The position numbers and the translations under genes are program-made. The notes under the pieces were generated by a model that had not been told where the DNA came from, searched no databases, and saw only the letters and a program-made list of their open reading frames with translations. Source: Chitinophagaceae bacterium LGM1 (GTDB taxonomy: Bacteria > Bacteroidota > Bacteroidia > Chitinophagales > Chitinophagaceae). Taken from it: DNA of 64,000 bases. This document shows positions 36,587 through 45,172 of this stretch, piece after piece. Positions within the stretch are counted from its first letter, which is position 1; each line of letters starts with the position of its first letter. The stretch covers positions 2,661,001-2,725,000 of the forward strand of contig CP075895.1 of NCBI GenBank assembly GCA_018604165.1, in the 5' to 3' direction.

Positions 36587-39271
36587 TTATTCTACCACCA
36601 ACCTTACGTTACTATATCCTTTTTCTGCTTTCAGTGCTATAAAATAAACACCCTTAGCCCATGTACCTGTATTGATGGGCAGGTAATTATCTCCGTTGTA
36701 ATAATCCATCGGGAAAGACTGTACCAAGCGCCCTGTTACGTCTGTTATTTTCAATTCGCCTTTACCATTCGCCCCGGCAGTAAACTTGATAGTTGCTGAT
36801 TGAGAGGCTGGATTGGGGAATACAGTGATATTAGCAGGATTACCTGCGTTGATTTCAAATATAGACTGAGGCACCTGACAACTATCGGGACGGAAGCCCA
36901 ACTGCGTTGATGTACCACTTTGGCAGACAGCCTCGAAGCGCGGCGCGGTAATGGCGGGATAAGTAACAGTACGCGTAGCACTGATGTTTAAAGATGAACT
37001 GACGCAAGTAGAAGAATTTGAGCAATTAAAATCGAATGCTTTGACTAGTGTACTCGCTAAAAGATTCGGTACACCTGTAAGCGGGATGCTGTATGTGCCA
37101 TTACCCGCCAGCCCATTTACCCTGTACCATACTGTATTAGTACTTGCATCCTGTACCAATATTGTCAGGTTATTACTACGTCCTGTATAGCCGGAAATAG
37201 TAACTGATAAGGTTTTAACTGTTGGCGTATCTAATAAGTCGCAAGATGTTGCAACAGTTGATTGATTGGGTAATGTTGCGTATGCACCTATCACCGTCAA
37301 ATCCTGATCTACCGTACCAGTATTGGATACAGTAGAGGTAATATTATTCAGAGCCTTAGGTTTACGTGTTACAAACGGTGTGTAATAGTACGATTGATTT
37401 GAGCAAGGATTAGGTGAGTTTACAGATAATGTAGCTGCCGTGCTATTGGTAACGGCTGCACTGTTGGTGCTATATAAAATATCTGTTGCTGAAGCAGCAT
37501 TAAACGCCGTTTGTGCTGCAGAAAAACTTGCAATAGGCGAAGTAGTACGCAACCACGCAACCGTTTGGCAGCTTTTTAAATCTGCTGGCACATCGGCAGA
37601 CAGTGTTATAGTTACAGGGCCTTTATCGCAACAAACAGGCAGGTTATAACCTGTTGGTTTGCCATTACCCGGGCGGGCGAGTTTAGCAACATCTGCATTG
37701 AAGGTATTTGTACAATTATTAGCATCTGTAACGGTAACAGTATAGTTGCCTGCCGTACTTAATGAGCCGATGCTTTGCGTATTACCACCATTAGACCAAG
37801 CATAGGTATAGGGTGCTACACCAAAATTATCGCTATTGTAGGTAAGCGTTACAGCACCATTGGTTATGCAAATATCAGTAGGTGTTAGCTTAGCGCTGAT
37901 TACGGACTTAAGATTGGTTGTGTTAGTAACATTGTCTCTAAGCAGATTGCCTGGTAAAGGACCGAACCCATTTGCAAAGCCAATGCCGCGAGCTACTTGG
38001 TGACAATAGCTCATAATAGTTCCTGACCATGCACTTACAGGAGCTGCATTACTAAATGTAAAGGGGCAGCTATTACTGCAACTGCTGCTGCTTTCCTGCG
38101 GTATATTGCAATTATCAACAGAACCACAAGAGCCGCCAACACCAGTATTCCATCCGCACCAGTGTGTATGCATCGAACCGAAATTATGGCCTGTTTCGTG
38201 CGATATTACCATAACGCTCCACGAATAGGTTGGCACTGTGCTGTAACTGGCATGGATTTCACTATAAGCATACGCAATAGAACGGTTGGATGTCGGAAGC
38301 ACATCAAGATAGGCTAGCCCACCGTTAGAGCTGGCATCCATTGTAATAAAGTGTGCTATATCCCCATCAAAGCCATCGTTATGCCCGTTCCAATAGCCCA
38401 TAAAAATATCTAACCCATCGCTTGATGTACCGGAAGGATAGCCGTCATTTACCGTCCATATATACAATGATTTCAACTCTATAGAAATATTCTCATTTCT
38501 ATACATAGTCTGCACTTCGTTAAACAACCCCGTCATATGGTTTTGCGCAGCTATCAGTGTTACTTTGTTTTGAAAATACTGATAGTCGCACTCCCAATAC
38601 AGTTGCACTTTACGGCACATATTGGCGGCGGTGGTTTTGCCTTGCGCGCCAACATTTACAGGCTGCGCCCTTTCCTCGCCCCTCACGGTACAAGGCATGG
38701 CGGGTTTTACAAGCATATCTTTATCATTATACAATATATAGTTGCCCGATTTGTCTTCCAATTCGCCTACCACATAGTTACCATTATCGTCTGCAAACAA
38801 TGCCATGATGCTGCCATCGGCAAATATGCTCATGGATGCCAATGATTTTTCTGTTCCAGCCAATGCGCCTTGATAATGCAAGCCATTATCTACTCGCTGC
38901 TGATACCTGCCTTGATGGGTGATGTAGCCGAAGTTGGCATTGTCAGCCATTGGTTTCGATTGTATCATTTCCAGTACAAATACTTTGCCTTTACTATCTG
39001 TAAATTTTACAGCTATAGCCTGTGGCTTGCTTTCATATACCGCACCTATTATAGCTTTATTTGGCTGCAACAATGTTTCGTCGCTCAACACATTGGTGTG
39101 TTTGGCACCCTGTATTACGGTAAACAAGTTGGCATCCTGAAATACAGTACCCGATTGATGGGCTTTTGCTATGGCTGCAGATAGTGCATTAACACCTTGT
39201 GCGTTGGTTGACAGGCCACACAGCAAGCAAATAAATAGTAATAAATAGTTTTTGTAAATTTTTGATTGCAT
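36587..39271 (-). CDS. Secreted T9SS zinc metalloprotease, reprolysin-like
   Basis: 894 residues. Signal peptide (LLLFICLLCGLSTNAQ), a propeptide-like region (about 25-215), then a metzincin domain with HETGHNFGSMH near residues 358-368 (zinc histidines and glutamate) and the Met-turn IMSYC near 420. A SprB/PKD-like repeat follows (YTYAWSNGGNTQSIGSL, about 470-525), then a cysteine-bearing beta-rich part. The C-terminal sorting domain (about 815-894) has VFPNPASQSATIKF and ITDVTGRLV. The protein is probably exported by T9SS and matured at the cell surface. The substrate is unknown. Confidence 0.9.
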   Translation of the reverse strand: MQSKIYKNYLLLFICLLCGLSTNAQGVNALSAAIAKAHQSGTVFQDANLFTVIQGAKHTNVLSDETLLQPNKAIIGAVYESKPQAIAVKFTDSKGKVFVLEMIQSKPMADNANFGYITHQGRYQQRVDNGLHYQGALAGTEKSLASMSIFADGSIMALFADDNGNYVVGELEDKSGNYILYNDKDMLVKPAMPCTVRGEERAQPVNVGAQGKTTAANMCRKVQLYWECDYQYFQNKVTLIAAQNHMTGLFNEVQTMYRNENISIELKSLYIWTVNDGYPSGTSSDGLDIFMGYWNGHNDGFDGDIAHFITMDASSNGGLAYLDVLPTSNRSIAYAYSEIHASYSTVPTYSWSVMVISHETGHNFGSMHTHWCGWNTGVGGSCGSVDNCNIPQESSSSCSNSCPFTFSNAAPVSAWSGTIMSYCHQVARGIGFANGFGPLPGNLLRDNVTNTTNLKSVISAKLTPTDICITNGAVTLTYNSDNFGVAPYTYAWSNGGNTQSIGSLSTAGNYTVTVTDANNCTNTFNADVAKLARPGNGKPTGYNLPVCCDKGPVTITLSADVPADLKSCQTVAWLRTTSPIASFSAAQTAFNAASATDILYSTNSAAVTNSTAATLSVNSPNPCSNQSYYYTPFVTRKPKALNNITSTVSNTGTVDQDLTVIGAYATLPNQSTVATSCDLLDTPTVKTLSVTISGYTGRSNNLTILVQDASTNTVWYRVNGLAGNGTYSIPLTGVPNLLASTLVKAFDFNCSNSSTCVSSSLNISATRTVTYPAITAPRFEAVCQSGTSTQLGFRPDSCQVPQSIFEINAGNPANITVFPNPASQSATIKFTAGANGKGELKITDVTGRLVQSFPMDYYNGDNYLPINTGTWAKGVYFIALKAEKGYSNVRLVVE

Positions 39272-39381
39272 ACAGCTACAGTTTATATAAGAATGGCATT
39301 ATTTACAATAAGCAATATACCATATATCTGCCATAATTTAAGCCTTTTTACTATCTTAGTTGCCAACCTTAGTATAACCGT

Positions 39382-39822
39382 ATGATGCGTACTGTTCTCT
39401 TACTGATACTTACACTCTCGCTGGCAGCATCTTGCCGTAGCGGTAAAAAGAAACCCAGTGTACCTAAAGGCGAAGCCGAACTGACCAATACCTACTGGCG
39501 GTTGGCAGAGATGAATGGCAAAGTAGTAGAAACACCTGCTGACGCACGCGATGTATTTATCAGGCTGAATACAAGACGTGGAAAGTTGGAAGGCTTTGCA
39601 GGATGCAATACCATAGAAGGCACACATAGCGAGGGTAGAAAGGGTGCTATACAATTTGACGCACTTACAACACTGATGGCTTGCCAGGAAAGAATGGACG
39701 TGGAGCAATACGTACTGAAAGCATTATCAAAAGCAAACAGATACCTGATAAACGATAAACACTTGCTGCTGTATAACGACAACTACCTGCTGGCTGTTTT
39801 TGAAGCACGATATTATAAATAA
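39382..39822 (+). CDS. META-domain lipoprotein (HslJ-like)
   Basis: 146 residues. Lipoprotein signal with LAASC near residue 18. The rest is a META domain: TYWRLAEMNGK, LEGFAGCNTIEG (GxxGCNxxxG signature), IQFDALTTLMACQE and ending LLLYNDNYLLAVFE. Related HslJ proteins are stress-linked outer-membrane proteins. It is followed by a strong terminator shared with the converging dehydrogenase gene. Confidence 0.88.
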   Translation: MMRTVLLLILTLSLAASCRSGKKKPSVPKGEAELTNTYWRLAEMNGKVVETPADARDVFIRLNTRRGKLEGFAGCNTIEGTHSEGRKGAIQFDALTTLMACQERMDVEQYVLKALSKANRYLINDKHLLLYNDNYLLAVFEARYYK

Positions 39823-39842
39823 CTACAACACTACTACATAAT

Positions 39843-39870
39843 ATAAAGCGGGGCTGTAGCCCCGCTTTAT
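39843..39870. terminator. Bidirectional terminator between META gene and dehydrogenase
   Basis: ATAAAGCGGGGCT (39843-39855) and AGCCCCGCTTTAT (39858-39870) are perfect complements of 13 bases with almost no loop. Both readings end in an A/T-rich tract, so it can serve both converging genes. Confidence 0.9.
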
Positions 39871-39889
39871 ATTTACAGCCAGTTAGTTA

Positions 39890-41422
39890 TCAGATATTGA
39901 ACTTAATGCCCTGTGCAAGCGGCAGATTCTCGCTCCAGTTGATGGTATTGGTTTGACGGCGCATATAGGCTTTCCAGCTATCAGAACCACTTTCGCGACC
40001 ACCGCCTGTTTCTTTTTCACCACCGAAAGCACCACCTATCTCTGCACCGCTAGTACCTATGTTTACATTAGCAATACCGCAATCACTGCCTTTATGAGAA
40101 AGGAATGTTTCCGCCTCGCGCATATTCAGCGTCATAATAGAAGACGACAAACCTTGCGGAACACTGTTTTGTAGCGCAATGGCTTCTTCCAGTGTCTTAT
40201 ACTTCATAATATACAATAGTGGCGCAAACGTTTCGTGCTGCACTATCTGCATATCATTTTTCACTTCGTAGATGCAGGGCTTTACGTAGCACCCACTTTC
40301 ATAACCTTTGCCGCTCAACACGCCACCTGCAACAACAACTTTAGCACCTTCTTTTTTCAATGCATTAATAGCGTGCAGGTAATTTTGTACCGCATCCGTA
40401 TCTATTAATGGACCTACATGATTTTTCTCGTTCAGCGGGTCGCCGATATTTAGTTGTTTGTATGCAGCTACTAATTTTTTCTTAAATGCCTCGTACACGC
40501 TTTCGTGTATAATAACACGGCGTGTAGTAGTACAACGCTGTCCTGCTGTACCTACCGCGCCAAATACTACTGCACGCATGGCTATGTTCATATCAGCATG
40601 CTCGCTTACAATGATGGCGTTGTTGCCACCCAACTCCAGCAACGCGCGCCCAAGCCTTGAACCAACAGCCGCACCTACTGCCTTGCCCATACGTGTGCTG
40701 CCTGTTGCAGACACTAATGGAATACGCGCGTCATTGCTCATCCATTCACCTGTTTCGCGGCCACCAACTACTAAACCACAAACGCCCTCAGGTACTTTAT
40801 TGGCTTTGAAAACATCCGCTATAATATTCTGACAAGCGATGGCTGTCAACGGTGTTTTTTCAGATGGCTTCCATACACAAGTGTTACCGCATACCCATGC
40901 CAGAAAACTATTCCAACTCCAAACCGCAACGGGGAAATTGAATGCACTGATAATACCCACCACACCCAACGGGTGCCACTGCTCGTACATACGGTGCATG
41001 GGGCGCTCGCTATGCATGGTAAGCCCATACAACTGGCGAGATAAGCCAACTGCAAAGTCGGCAATATCTATCATCTCTTGCACTTCACCCAAACCCTCTT
41101 GCAGGCTCTTACCCATCTCGTACGACACCAACCTGCCCAATGGTTCTTTATGCTTGCGCAATGCTTCACCAACCTGCCTTACCACCTCGCCACGCTTAGG
41201 TGCAGGCCACATTCGCCATTCTTCAAAGGCGGCTTCTGCCTGTTGTACAACTGCATCGTAGGTTTTGCGGGTAACGCCGTTTACTGTACCTATCTCTTTA
41301 CCATCAACAGGACTCCACGACATAATCTTTTCACCACCTGCCTTAATCCATTTTGTACCTGTACCAGCACCTTCATTATTTTTTTTGATACCGAGCGTAT
41401 CTAATACTTTATTCAGTTTCAT
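39890..41422 (-). CDS. amaB: ALDH7-type aldehyde dehydrogenase
   Basis: 510 residues. Catalytic Glu is in LELGGNNAIIV (about residue 270) and catalytic Cys in GTAGQRCTTTRR; SAFNFPVAVW and KPSEKTPLTA bind the cofactor. The C-terminal IGTSGAEIGGAFGGEKETGG and GSDSWKAYMRR are the mark of the ALDH7 group, alpha-aminoadipic semialdehyde/L-piperidine-6-carboxylate dehydrogenase, which oxidises the semialdehyde of lysine breakdown with NAD+. The neighbours show no other lysine catabolic gene. It has a -7 element at 41443. Confidence 0.88.
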   Translation of the reverse strand: MKLNKVLDTLGIKKNNEGAGTGTKWIKAGGEKIMSWSPVDGKEIGTVNGVTRKTYDAVVQQAEAAFEEWRMWPAPKRGEVVRQVGEALRKHKEPLGRLVSYEMGKSLQEGLGEVQEMIDIADFAVGLSRQLYGLTMHSERPMHRMYEQWHPLGVVGIISAFNFPVAVWSWNSFLAWVCGNTCVWKPSEKTPLTAIACQNIIADVFKANKVPEGVCGLVVGGRETGEWMSNDARIPLVSATGSTRMGKAVGAAVGSRLGRALLELGGNNAIIVSEHADMNIAMRAVVFGAVGTAGQRCTTTRRVIIHESVYEAFKKKLVAAYKQLNIGDPLNEKNHVGPLIDTDAVQNYLHAINALKKEGAKVVVAGGVLSGKGYESGCYVKPCIYEVKNDMQIVQHETFAPLLYIMKYKTLEEAIALQNSVPQGLSSSIMTLNMREAETFLSHKGSDCGIANVNIGTSGAEIGGAFGGEKETGGGRESGSDSWKAYMRRQTNTINWSENLPLAQGIKFNI

Positions 41423-41442
41423 ATTGTTAATTCAAAGAGACG

Positions 41443-41450
41443 CAAAGGTA
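41443..41450 (-). promoter_or_regulatory. -7 element before the ALDH gene
   Basis: On the minus strand TACCTTTG, 20 bases before the start. No -33 TTG is clear. Confidence 0.5.
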
Positions 41451-41500
41451 AGGTTTGCATTTTGATAAACCTGCTACCTTGCTCTTATCCAACCACATAA

Positions 41501-41615
41501 CCCCATGCCTTCAGACTGGGGATATAAACCATAACCGCAGAGGCTTTAGCCATGACTGTATTTATCATGGCTAAAGCCTGTATCAATATACCTGCTGCCG
41601 CACACTTCAGTGCGG
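41501..41615. repeat. Composite palindromic element (three hairpins)
   Basis: Three inverted repeats in 115 bases between the ALDH and MNIO genes. The first is CCCCA/TGGGG (41501-41505/41517-41521) with CTTCAG in the loop. The second is AGGCTTTAGCCATGA/TCATGGCTAAAGCCT (41541-41555/41565-41579), 15 perfect base pairs. The third is CCGCAC/GTGCGG (41598-41603/41610-41615) with ACTTCA in the loop. The first and third share CTTCAG-type centres and a following GGGG. The layout resembles dispersed REP-type elements of Bacteroidota; it may also end MNIO transcription. Confidence 0.65.
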
Positions 41616-41634
41616 GGTTAATTTACTTTATGTA

Positions 41635-42759
41635 TTAATCCCCCTTCTTCCACTTCTGTGCTATGCTGATGGCGGTTTCCAGCATATAGGGTGCCCAGTT
41701 TTCTATCTGCCATTCGCTATTGGCAAGCGATGAGTTTTGAAGCCTCTGCAAAGCATCGCTATAGCTTGCCGCTGTCTCTAAAATTTCAGAGAGTGTTGTT
41801 TGCTGCCTGTACAGTTCTTCATCTTCTGCCACGGTTGCTGGCAGCATCAGTGATGCGGGAATAAAATCATTAGTGAGTGGTGGTATATCAGTTGCAGCTT
41901 TCACTATTTTATGCATCTTCAGGTAGTCTGTAGCAAAAGCTTCTCTGCTCTCTTGCGTATGTAGTGCAGTACCCAATTGCTCGAGTATTACAAATTGCAG
42001 GTTGGGACATTTTGGAATAATGTACTCAAGCATAATAAACACCTCGTAAGGCACTGTACCATCATGCGTATCACGCCTTACTTTTCTGCCATTTTCTATT
42101 GCCGATTGTTCCCAACTACCGCCAGATATGTGTACTTCCCTCACTTTATGTAAGGGGTACAACTTAATAATCTCATCTATACTAACAGAAAAATTCTGCA
42201 AATGGCAATACAGGTTATGCAGGTCGAGAATAATGAACCCATTGACAGGTGTTATCAGCTTCTCTAAAAATTCGCCATGTCGTTTTACCTCATCCAGACT
42301 GTACGAAAAAGCAAGGTTTTCCAAACCTACGGGCTTGCCACAACCATCATAGATTCTTGCCAATCTATCTTGGCCTATTGCCAGTGTCGTGTTTGTATAG
42401 GGTATGCTCAAAGGTGCGCCACTATGAAAGTCGGCACCAGTCATAAACCCAAAATGTTCTGTAATATGATTGAAGTTGAAAGCGGCAGCTACTTTGCTGA
42501 GGTGTTTAAGCCACGCCTGTTGTTCAGCCGTCCACCTACCCGAAAACAACGAGAAGTAAACACCATGTCCTACCAGCCTGTCCGCATCTGCAAATGTTTG
42601 CAGTAATTGCAAAAACCAATCAGGAATATTTTTTCGGTTGTATAATGCATCAAAAGACCATTCAATGGCTTCTACTTTCGATGCTTCGAATAACGGATAG
42701 CACGCCTGCAATATATCTGCATCAAGGTTGCAAGCCACCCCTGTATGTATGGTACGCAC
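41635..42759 (-). CDS. DUF692/MNIO iron-dependent peptide-modifying oxidase
   Basis: 374 residues from a GTG. A TIM-barrel DUF692 (multinuclear non-haem iron oxidase) domain fills about 1-285. Probable iron ligands, by comparison with MbnB/TglH-type enzymes: H65 (GHGVYFS), E101 (TEHFGF), E147 and N148 (GLEN), D179 (ILDLHN), H210 (VHISGGS), D230 and H232 (RRDTHD), E260 (VILEQLG). The usual HLAGH-like motif is replaced by HISGG. Residues 290-374 form an extra helical tail with no family I recognise. Known members rework cysteine or Asx residues of ribosomal peptides, using O2. It lies 22 bases after the small peptide gene below, which is the likely substrate. No DUF2063 partner is adjacent. Confidence 0.86.
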   Translation of the reverse strand: MRTIHTGVACNLDADILQACYPLFEASKVEAIEWSFDALYNRKNIPDWFLQLLQTFADADRLVGHGVYFSLFSGRWTAEQQAWLKHLSKVAAAFNFNHITEHFGFMTGADFHSGAPLSIPYTNTTLAIGQDRLARIYDGCGKPVGLENLAFSYSLDEVKRHGEFLEKLITPVNGFIILDLHNLYCHLQNFSVSIDEIIKLYPLHKVREVHISGGSWEQSAIENGRKVRRDTHDGTVPYEVFIMLEYIIPKCPNLQFVILEQLGTALHTQESREAFATDYLKMHKIVKAATDIPPLTNDFIPASLMLPATVAEDEELYRQQTTLSEILETAASYSDALQRLQNSSLANSEWQIENWAPYMLETAISIAQKWKKGD

Positions 42760-42781
42760 GCGTTATAGCAGGCTTAGTATT

Positions 42782-42958
42782 TTAACCCATGCCACAAGCG
42801 GGGCAGTTATCAGGATGCTCGGGCGATACAGACGGGTTTTGTGTTTGTTCTGTATTATTTGCAGGTGCAACATTTTTCGCATCGTCTTTTGTACAAGATG
42901 ATGTTTCTACAGCTATACCCAGCAATAATGCGCCTAACAATACTTTTGAGAGTTCCAT
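42782..42958 (-). CDS. Small lipoprotein-like peptide ending CPACGMG, probable MNIO substrate
   Basis: 58 residues, below usual calling length. The N-terminus MELSKVLLGALLLGIAVE is a hydrophobic signal followed by TSSC (Cys22), a plausible though weak Bacteroidota lipobox. A polar linker rich in N, Q, T, P follows (residues 23-48). The C-terminus is DNCPACGMG with cysteines 52 and 55. The start is an ATG and the stop is 22 bases before the oxidase GTG, on the same strand. I infer that the C-terminal cysteines are the modification site and that the product is carried on a membrane-anchored or secreted peptide. The reading frame shows no frameshift. Without the neighbour it would be an anonymous small ORF. 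Confidence 0.78.
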   Translation of the reverse strand: MELSKVLLGALLLGIAVETSSCTKDDAKNVAPANNTEQTQNPSVSPEHPDNCPACGMG

Positions 42959-43070
42959 CTTTCGATAATATTTATACTAAAGCTACCGCTTATTATAGTA
43001 GTACGATAAAATAAAATGTCATTTTTTTGTTACAGTCCTGAAAATCCCCCTCTTTGAGCTAACCCTATTG

Positions 43071-43616
43071 TTATATTATGAACGGTGAGTTAAAAGCATC
43101 CAGTTTCCCGAACGACAAATCCCTTTCTGAAATAATGGGATTATCTACCCCCCAATCAAAACCAAAGCTATTGTACAATATACCCGTATCGCTTTCTTTA
43201 TTGTAGCCCGATGATACCAAATAGTACGTCATCGCATCATCCGTCAGTGCCTTGAAACCATGTGCAAAACCCTCAGGAATGAAATAGGCTTTATGATTGT
43301 CAGCAGAAAGCTCGTGTGCATAGTATTGTCCGTATGTGGTAGATTCTTTGCGCAAATCAACAATAACATCCAGTATCGCCCCTTGCGGGCAAAATACCAC
43401 TTTGCTATGCTGGTGAGGGGGCAACTGAAAGTGCATACCACGTATCACATCTTTGGCAGATGTGGAATAATAGCTTTCACGCAAGGTAAATTCAATACCT
43501 GCCTGCCCGAACGTAGCCTCGTTGAAAGGTTTAACAAATACGCCCCTGTCGTCTGCAAAACGGGGCATGGTTATGAGAAAAGCCCCCACCAATGGCAATG
43601 CTTCAAAATGATACAT
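43071..43616 (-). CDS. rfbC: RmlC-like sugar 3,5-epimerase
   Basis: 181 residues of the cupin-type RmlC family. Catalytic His is in VIRGMHFQLPPHQHSKVVF, which also carries the substrate-binding Lys; FADDRGVFVKPF and YFIPEGFAHGF are further family signatures, and the end holds NPIISERDLSF. The classic substrate is dTDP-4-dehydro-6-deoxyglucose; because rfbF and rfbG (CDP-glucose) are the near neighbours, a CDP-linked keto sugar is an alternative. No rmlA, rmlB or rmlD is in view. Confidence 0.87.
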   Translation of the reverse strand: MYHFEALPLVGAFLITMPRFADDRGVFVKPFNEATFGQAGIEFTLRESYYSTSAKDVIRGMHFQLPPHQHSKVVFCPQGAILDVIVDLRKESTTYGQYYAHELSADNHKAYFIPEGFAHGFKALTDDAMTYYLVSSGYNKESDTGILYNSFGFDWGVDNPIISERDLSFGKLDAFNSPFII

Positions 43617-43664
43617 ACTATGCCAAATTACAGCGTTTAGCGATAAAAAACTTAAAGAAAAAGG

Positions 43665-43672
43665 TAATTTTG
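43665..43672 (+). promoter_or_regulatory. -7 element before the aminotransferase
   Basis: TAATTTTG fits TAnnTTTG, 24 bases before the ATG at 43697. It supports the internal start rather than the longer frame, since a transcript from here would not contain the upstream codons. Confidence 0.5.
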
Positions 43673-43696
43673 CGGTTGGCTTTAAGTAAAGTGCAT

Positions 43697-45172
43697 ATGC
43701 AGCAACATTTTCAGGATATACGCAACAATATTATCGGCATCAACCACAGTTTTGTTTCGCCATTTGGCAAAAAGAAAATACTGTATGCCGACTGGACTGC
43801 CAGTGGGCGTATGTACAAGCCTATTGAAGATTTTATGATGGATGAGGTGTACCCGTATGTTGCCAATACACATACACGCACCACTTTCACAGGCTCTCAC
43901 ATGACGGAGTTGTATCAGCAAAGCCTGCAAAAAATAAAAGCACATGTTGGGGCGGGCGCAAATGAAGTCATTATATCGAGCAATGCGGGTATGACGGGTG
44001 TCATCAATAAATTTCAGCGTATGCTTGGCCTGCGCCTGCACGAAAATTTTGAAGATAAAATAACCATACCTGACAATGAACGCCCTGTTGTGTTCATCAC
44101 CCACATGGAGCACCACAGCAACCATACCACATGGTTGGAAACAATTTGCGAGGTAGTAGTGATTCCCCCCAACGAACAAAACGAAGTTGACTTAGCCGCT
44201 TTTGAAAAACAGCTTGCTGCTTACGCGCAACACAAATTGAAAATAGCTTCTGTTACAGCCTGCTCAAATGTTACGGGCGTATACATACCTCATCATAAAA
44301 TAGCCGCTATTATCCATCAACACGGCGGGCTTTGTTTTGTGGATTTTGCTTGCAATGCGCCCTATGTTGACATCAACATGAACCCAGCCATACCCAATGA
44401 ATACCTTGATGCTGTTTTCTTTTCACCACACAAATTTCTTGGCGGGCCGGGTAGTAGCGGCATATTGGTTTTCAAAAAAGAGTTGTATCAAAACGTAACA
44501 CCCGACCACCCAGGCGGCGGCACAGTAGTATGGACAAGCCCATACGAAAAACACGTTTACAAAACAGATATTGAAAGCCGCGAAGATGGTGGTACACCTG
44601 GCTTTATACAAACCATCCGCGTAGCAAAAGCTATAGAACTGAAAGAAGCGATGGGTACTGCCAATATTCAACAGCGCGAAGAAGAATTGCTGGAACGCCT
44701 TTGGCAACGTGTAGAGAAGATGGATGGTGTAAAAATACTGGAACCCGGCATACGACACAGACAAGCCATATTATCGCTGGTGTTTGATGATATGCACTAC
44801 CACATGGTGGTAAAAGCACTGAACGATATGTTTGGCATACAGGCACGCGGGGGCTGCTCTTGTGCAGGCACATACGGGCATCACCTTTATGGGCTCGACC
44901 ATGATGCATCGCTGCATATAAAAGACGAAATAGTAAGCGGCAATCCGTTGGTACGGATAGGTTGGGTGCGCATATCGCTGCACCCTACTATGCTGGAAAG
45001 CGAAATTGATTTTATTGCAGATGCCATGCAGTTTGTCATCAACCAAAAAGAAACCATAAAAAAACTGTATCAGTACGATACAGCTAAAAAAGAGTTTTAT
45101 TTAGACCAAGAGGCTTTGCAAACAGAACAGTTGCCCGAAGAAATATTTACGGGTAGTGTTGTTACTGTTTAA
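43697..45172 (+). CDS. Class V PLP-dependent aminotransferase / cysteine desulfurase-like
   Basis: 491 residues from the ATG; a GTG two codons upstream is an alternative. The open frame continues upstream across the divergent rfbC start and the promoter. YADWTASGRMY at the N-terminus, THMEHHSNHTTW (substrate/PLP ring), VDFACNAPYVD (PLP nitrogen Asp) and FFSPHKFLGGPGSSGIL (Schiff-base Lys) are class V motifs. The C-terminal RGGCSCAGTYGHHLY places a cysteine where cysteine desulfurases have the active Cys, but the surroundings differ. Sulfur transfer or amino-group chemistry is possible. It converges with rfbG and overlaps it by four bases. Confidence 0.8.
   Translation: MQQHFQDIRNNIIGINHSFVSPFGKKKILYADWTASGRMYKPIEDFMMDEVYPYVANTHTRTTFTGSHMTELYQQSLQKIKAHVGAGANEVIISSNAGMTGVINKFQRMLGLRLHENFEDKITIPDNERPVVFITHMEHHSNHTTWLETICEVVVIPPNEQNEVDLAAFEKQLAAYAQHKLKIASVTACSNVTGVYIPHHKIAAIIHQHGGLCFVDFACNAPYVDINMNPAIPNEYLDAVFFSPHKFLGGPGSSGILVFKKELYQNVTPDHPGGGTVVWTSPYEKHVYKTDIESREDGGTPGFIQTIRVAKAIELKEAMGTANIQQREEELLERLWQRVEKMDGVKILEPGIRHRQAILSLVFDDMHYHMVVKALNDMFGIQARGGCSCAGTYGHHLYGLDHDASLHIKDEIVSGNPLVRIGWVRISLHPTMLESEIDFIADAMQFVINQKETIKKLYQYDTAKKEFYLDQEALQTEQLPEEIFTGSVVTV

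Noticed and set aside
45169-45172. Four-base overlap of rfbG and the aminotransferase as a sign of frameshift
   Set aside because: Both C-termini are complete and the overlap only involves converging stop codons.
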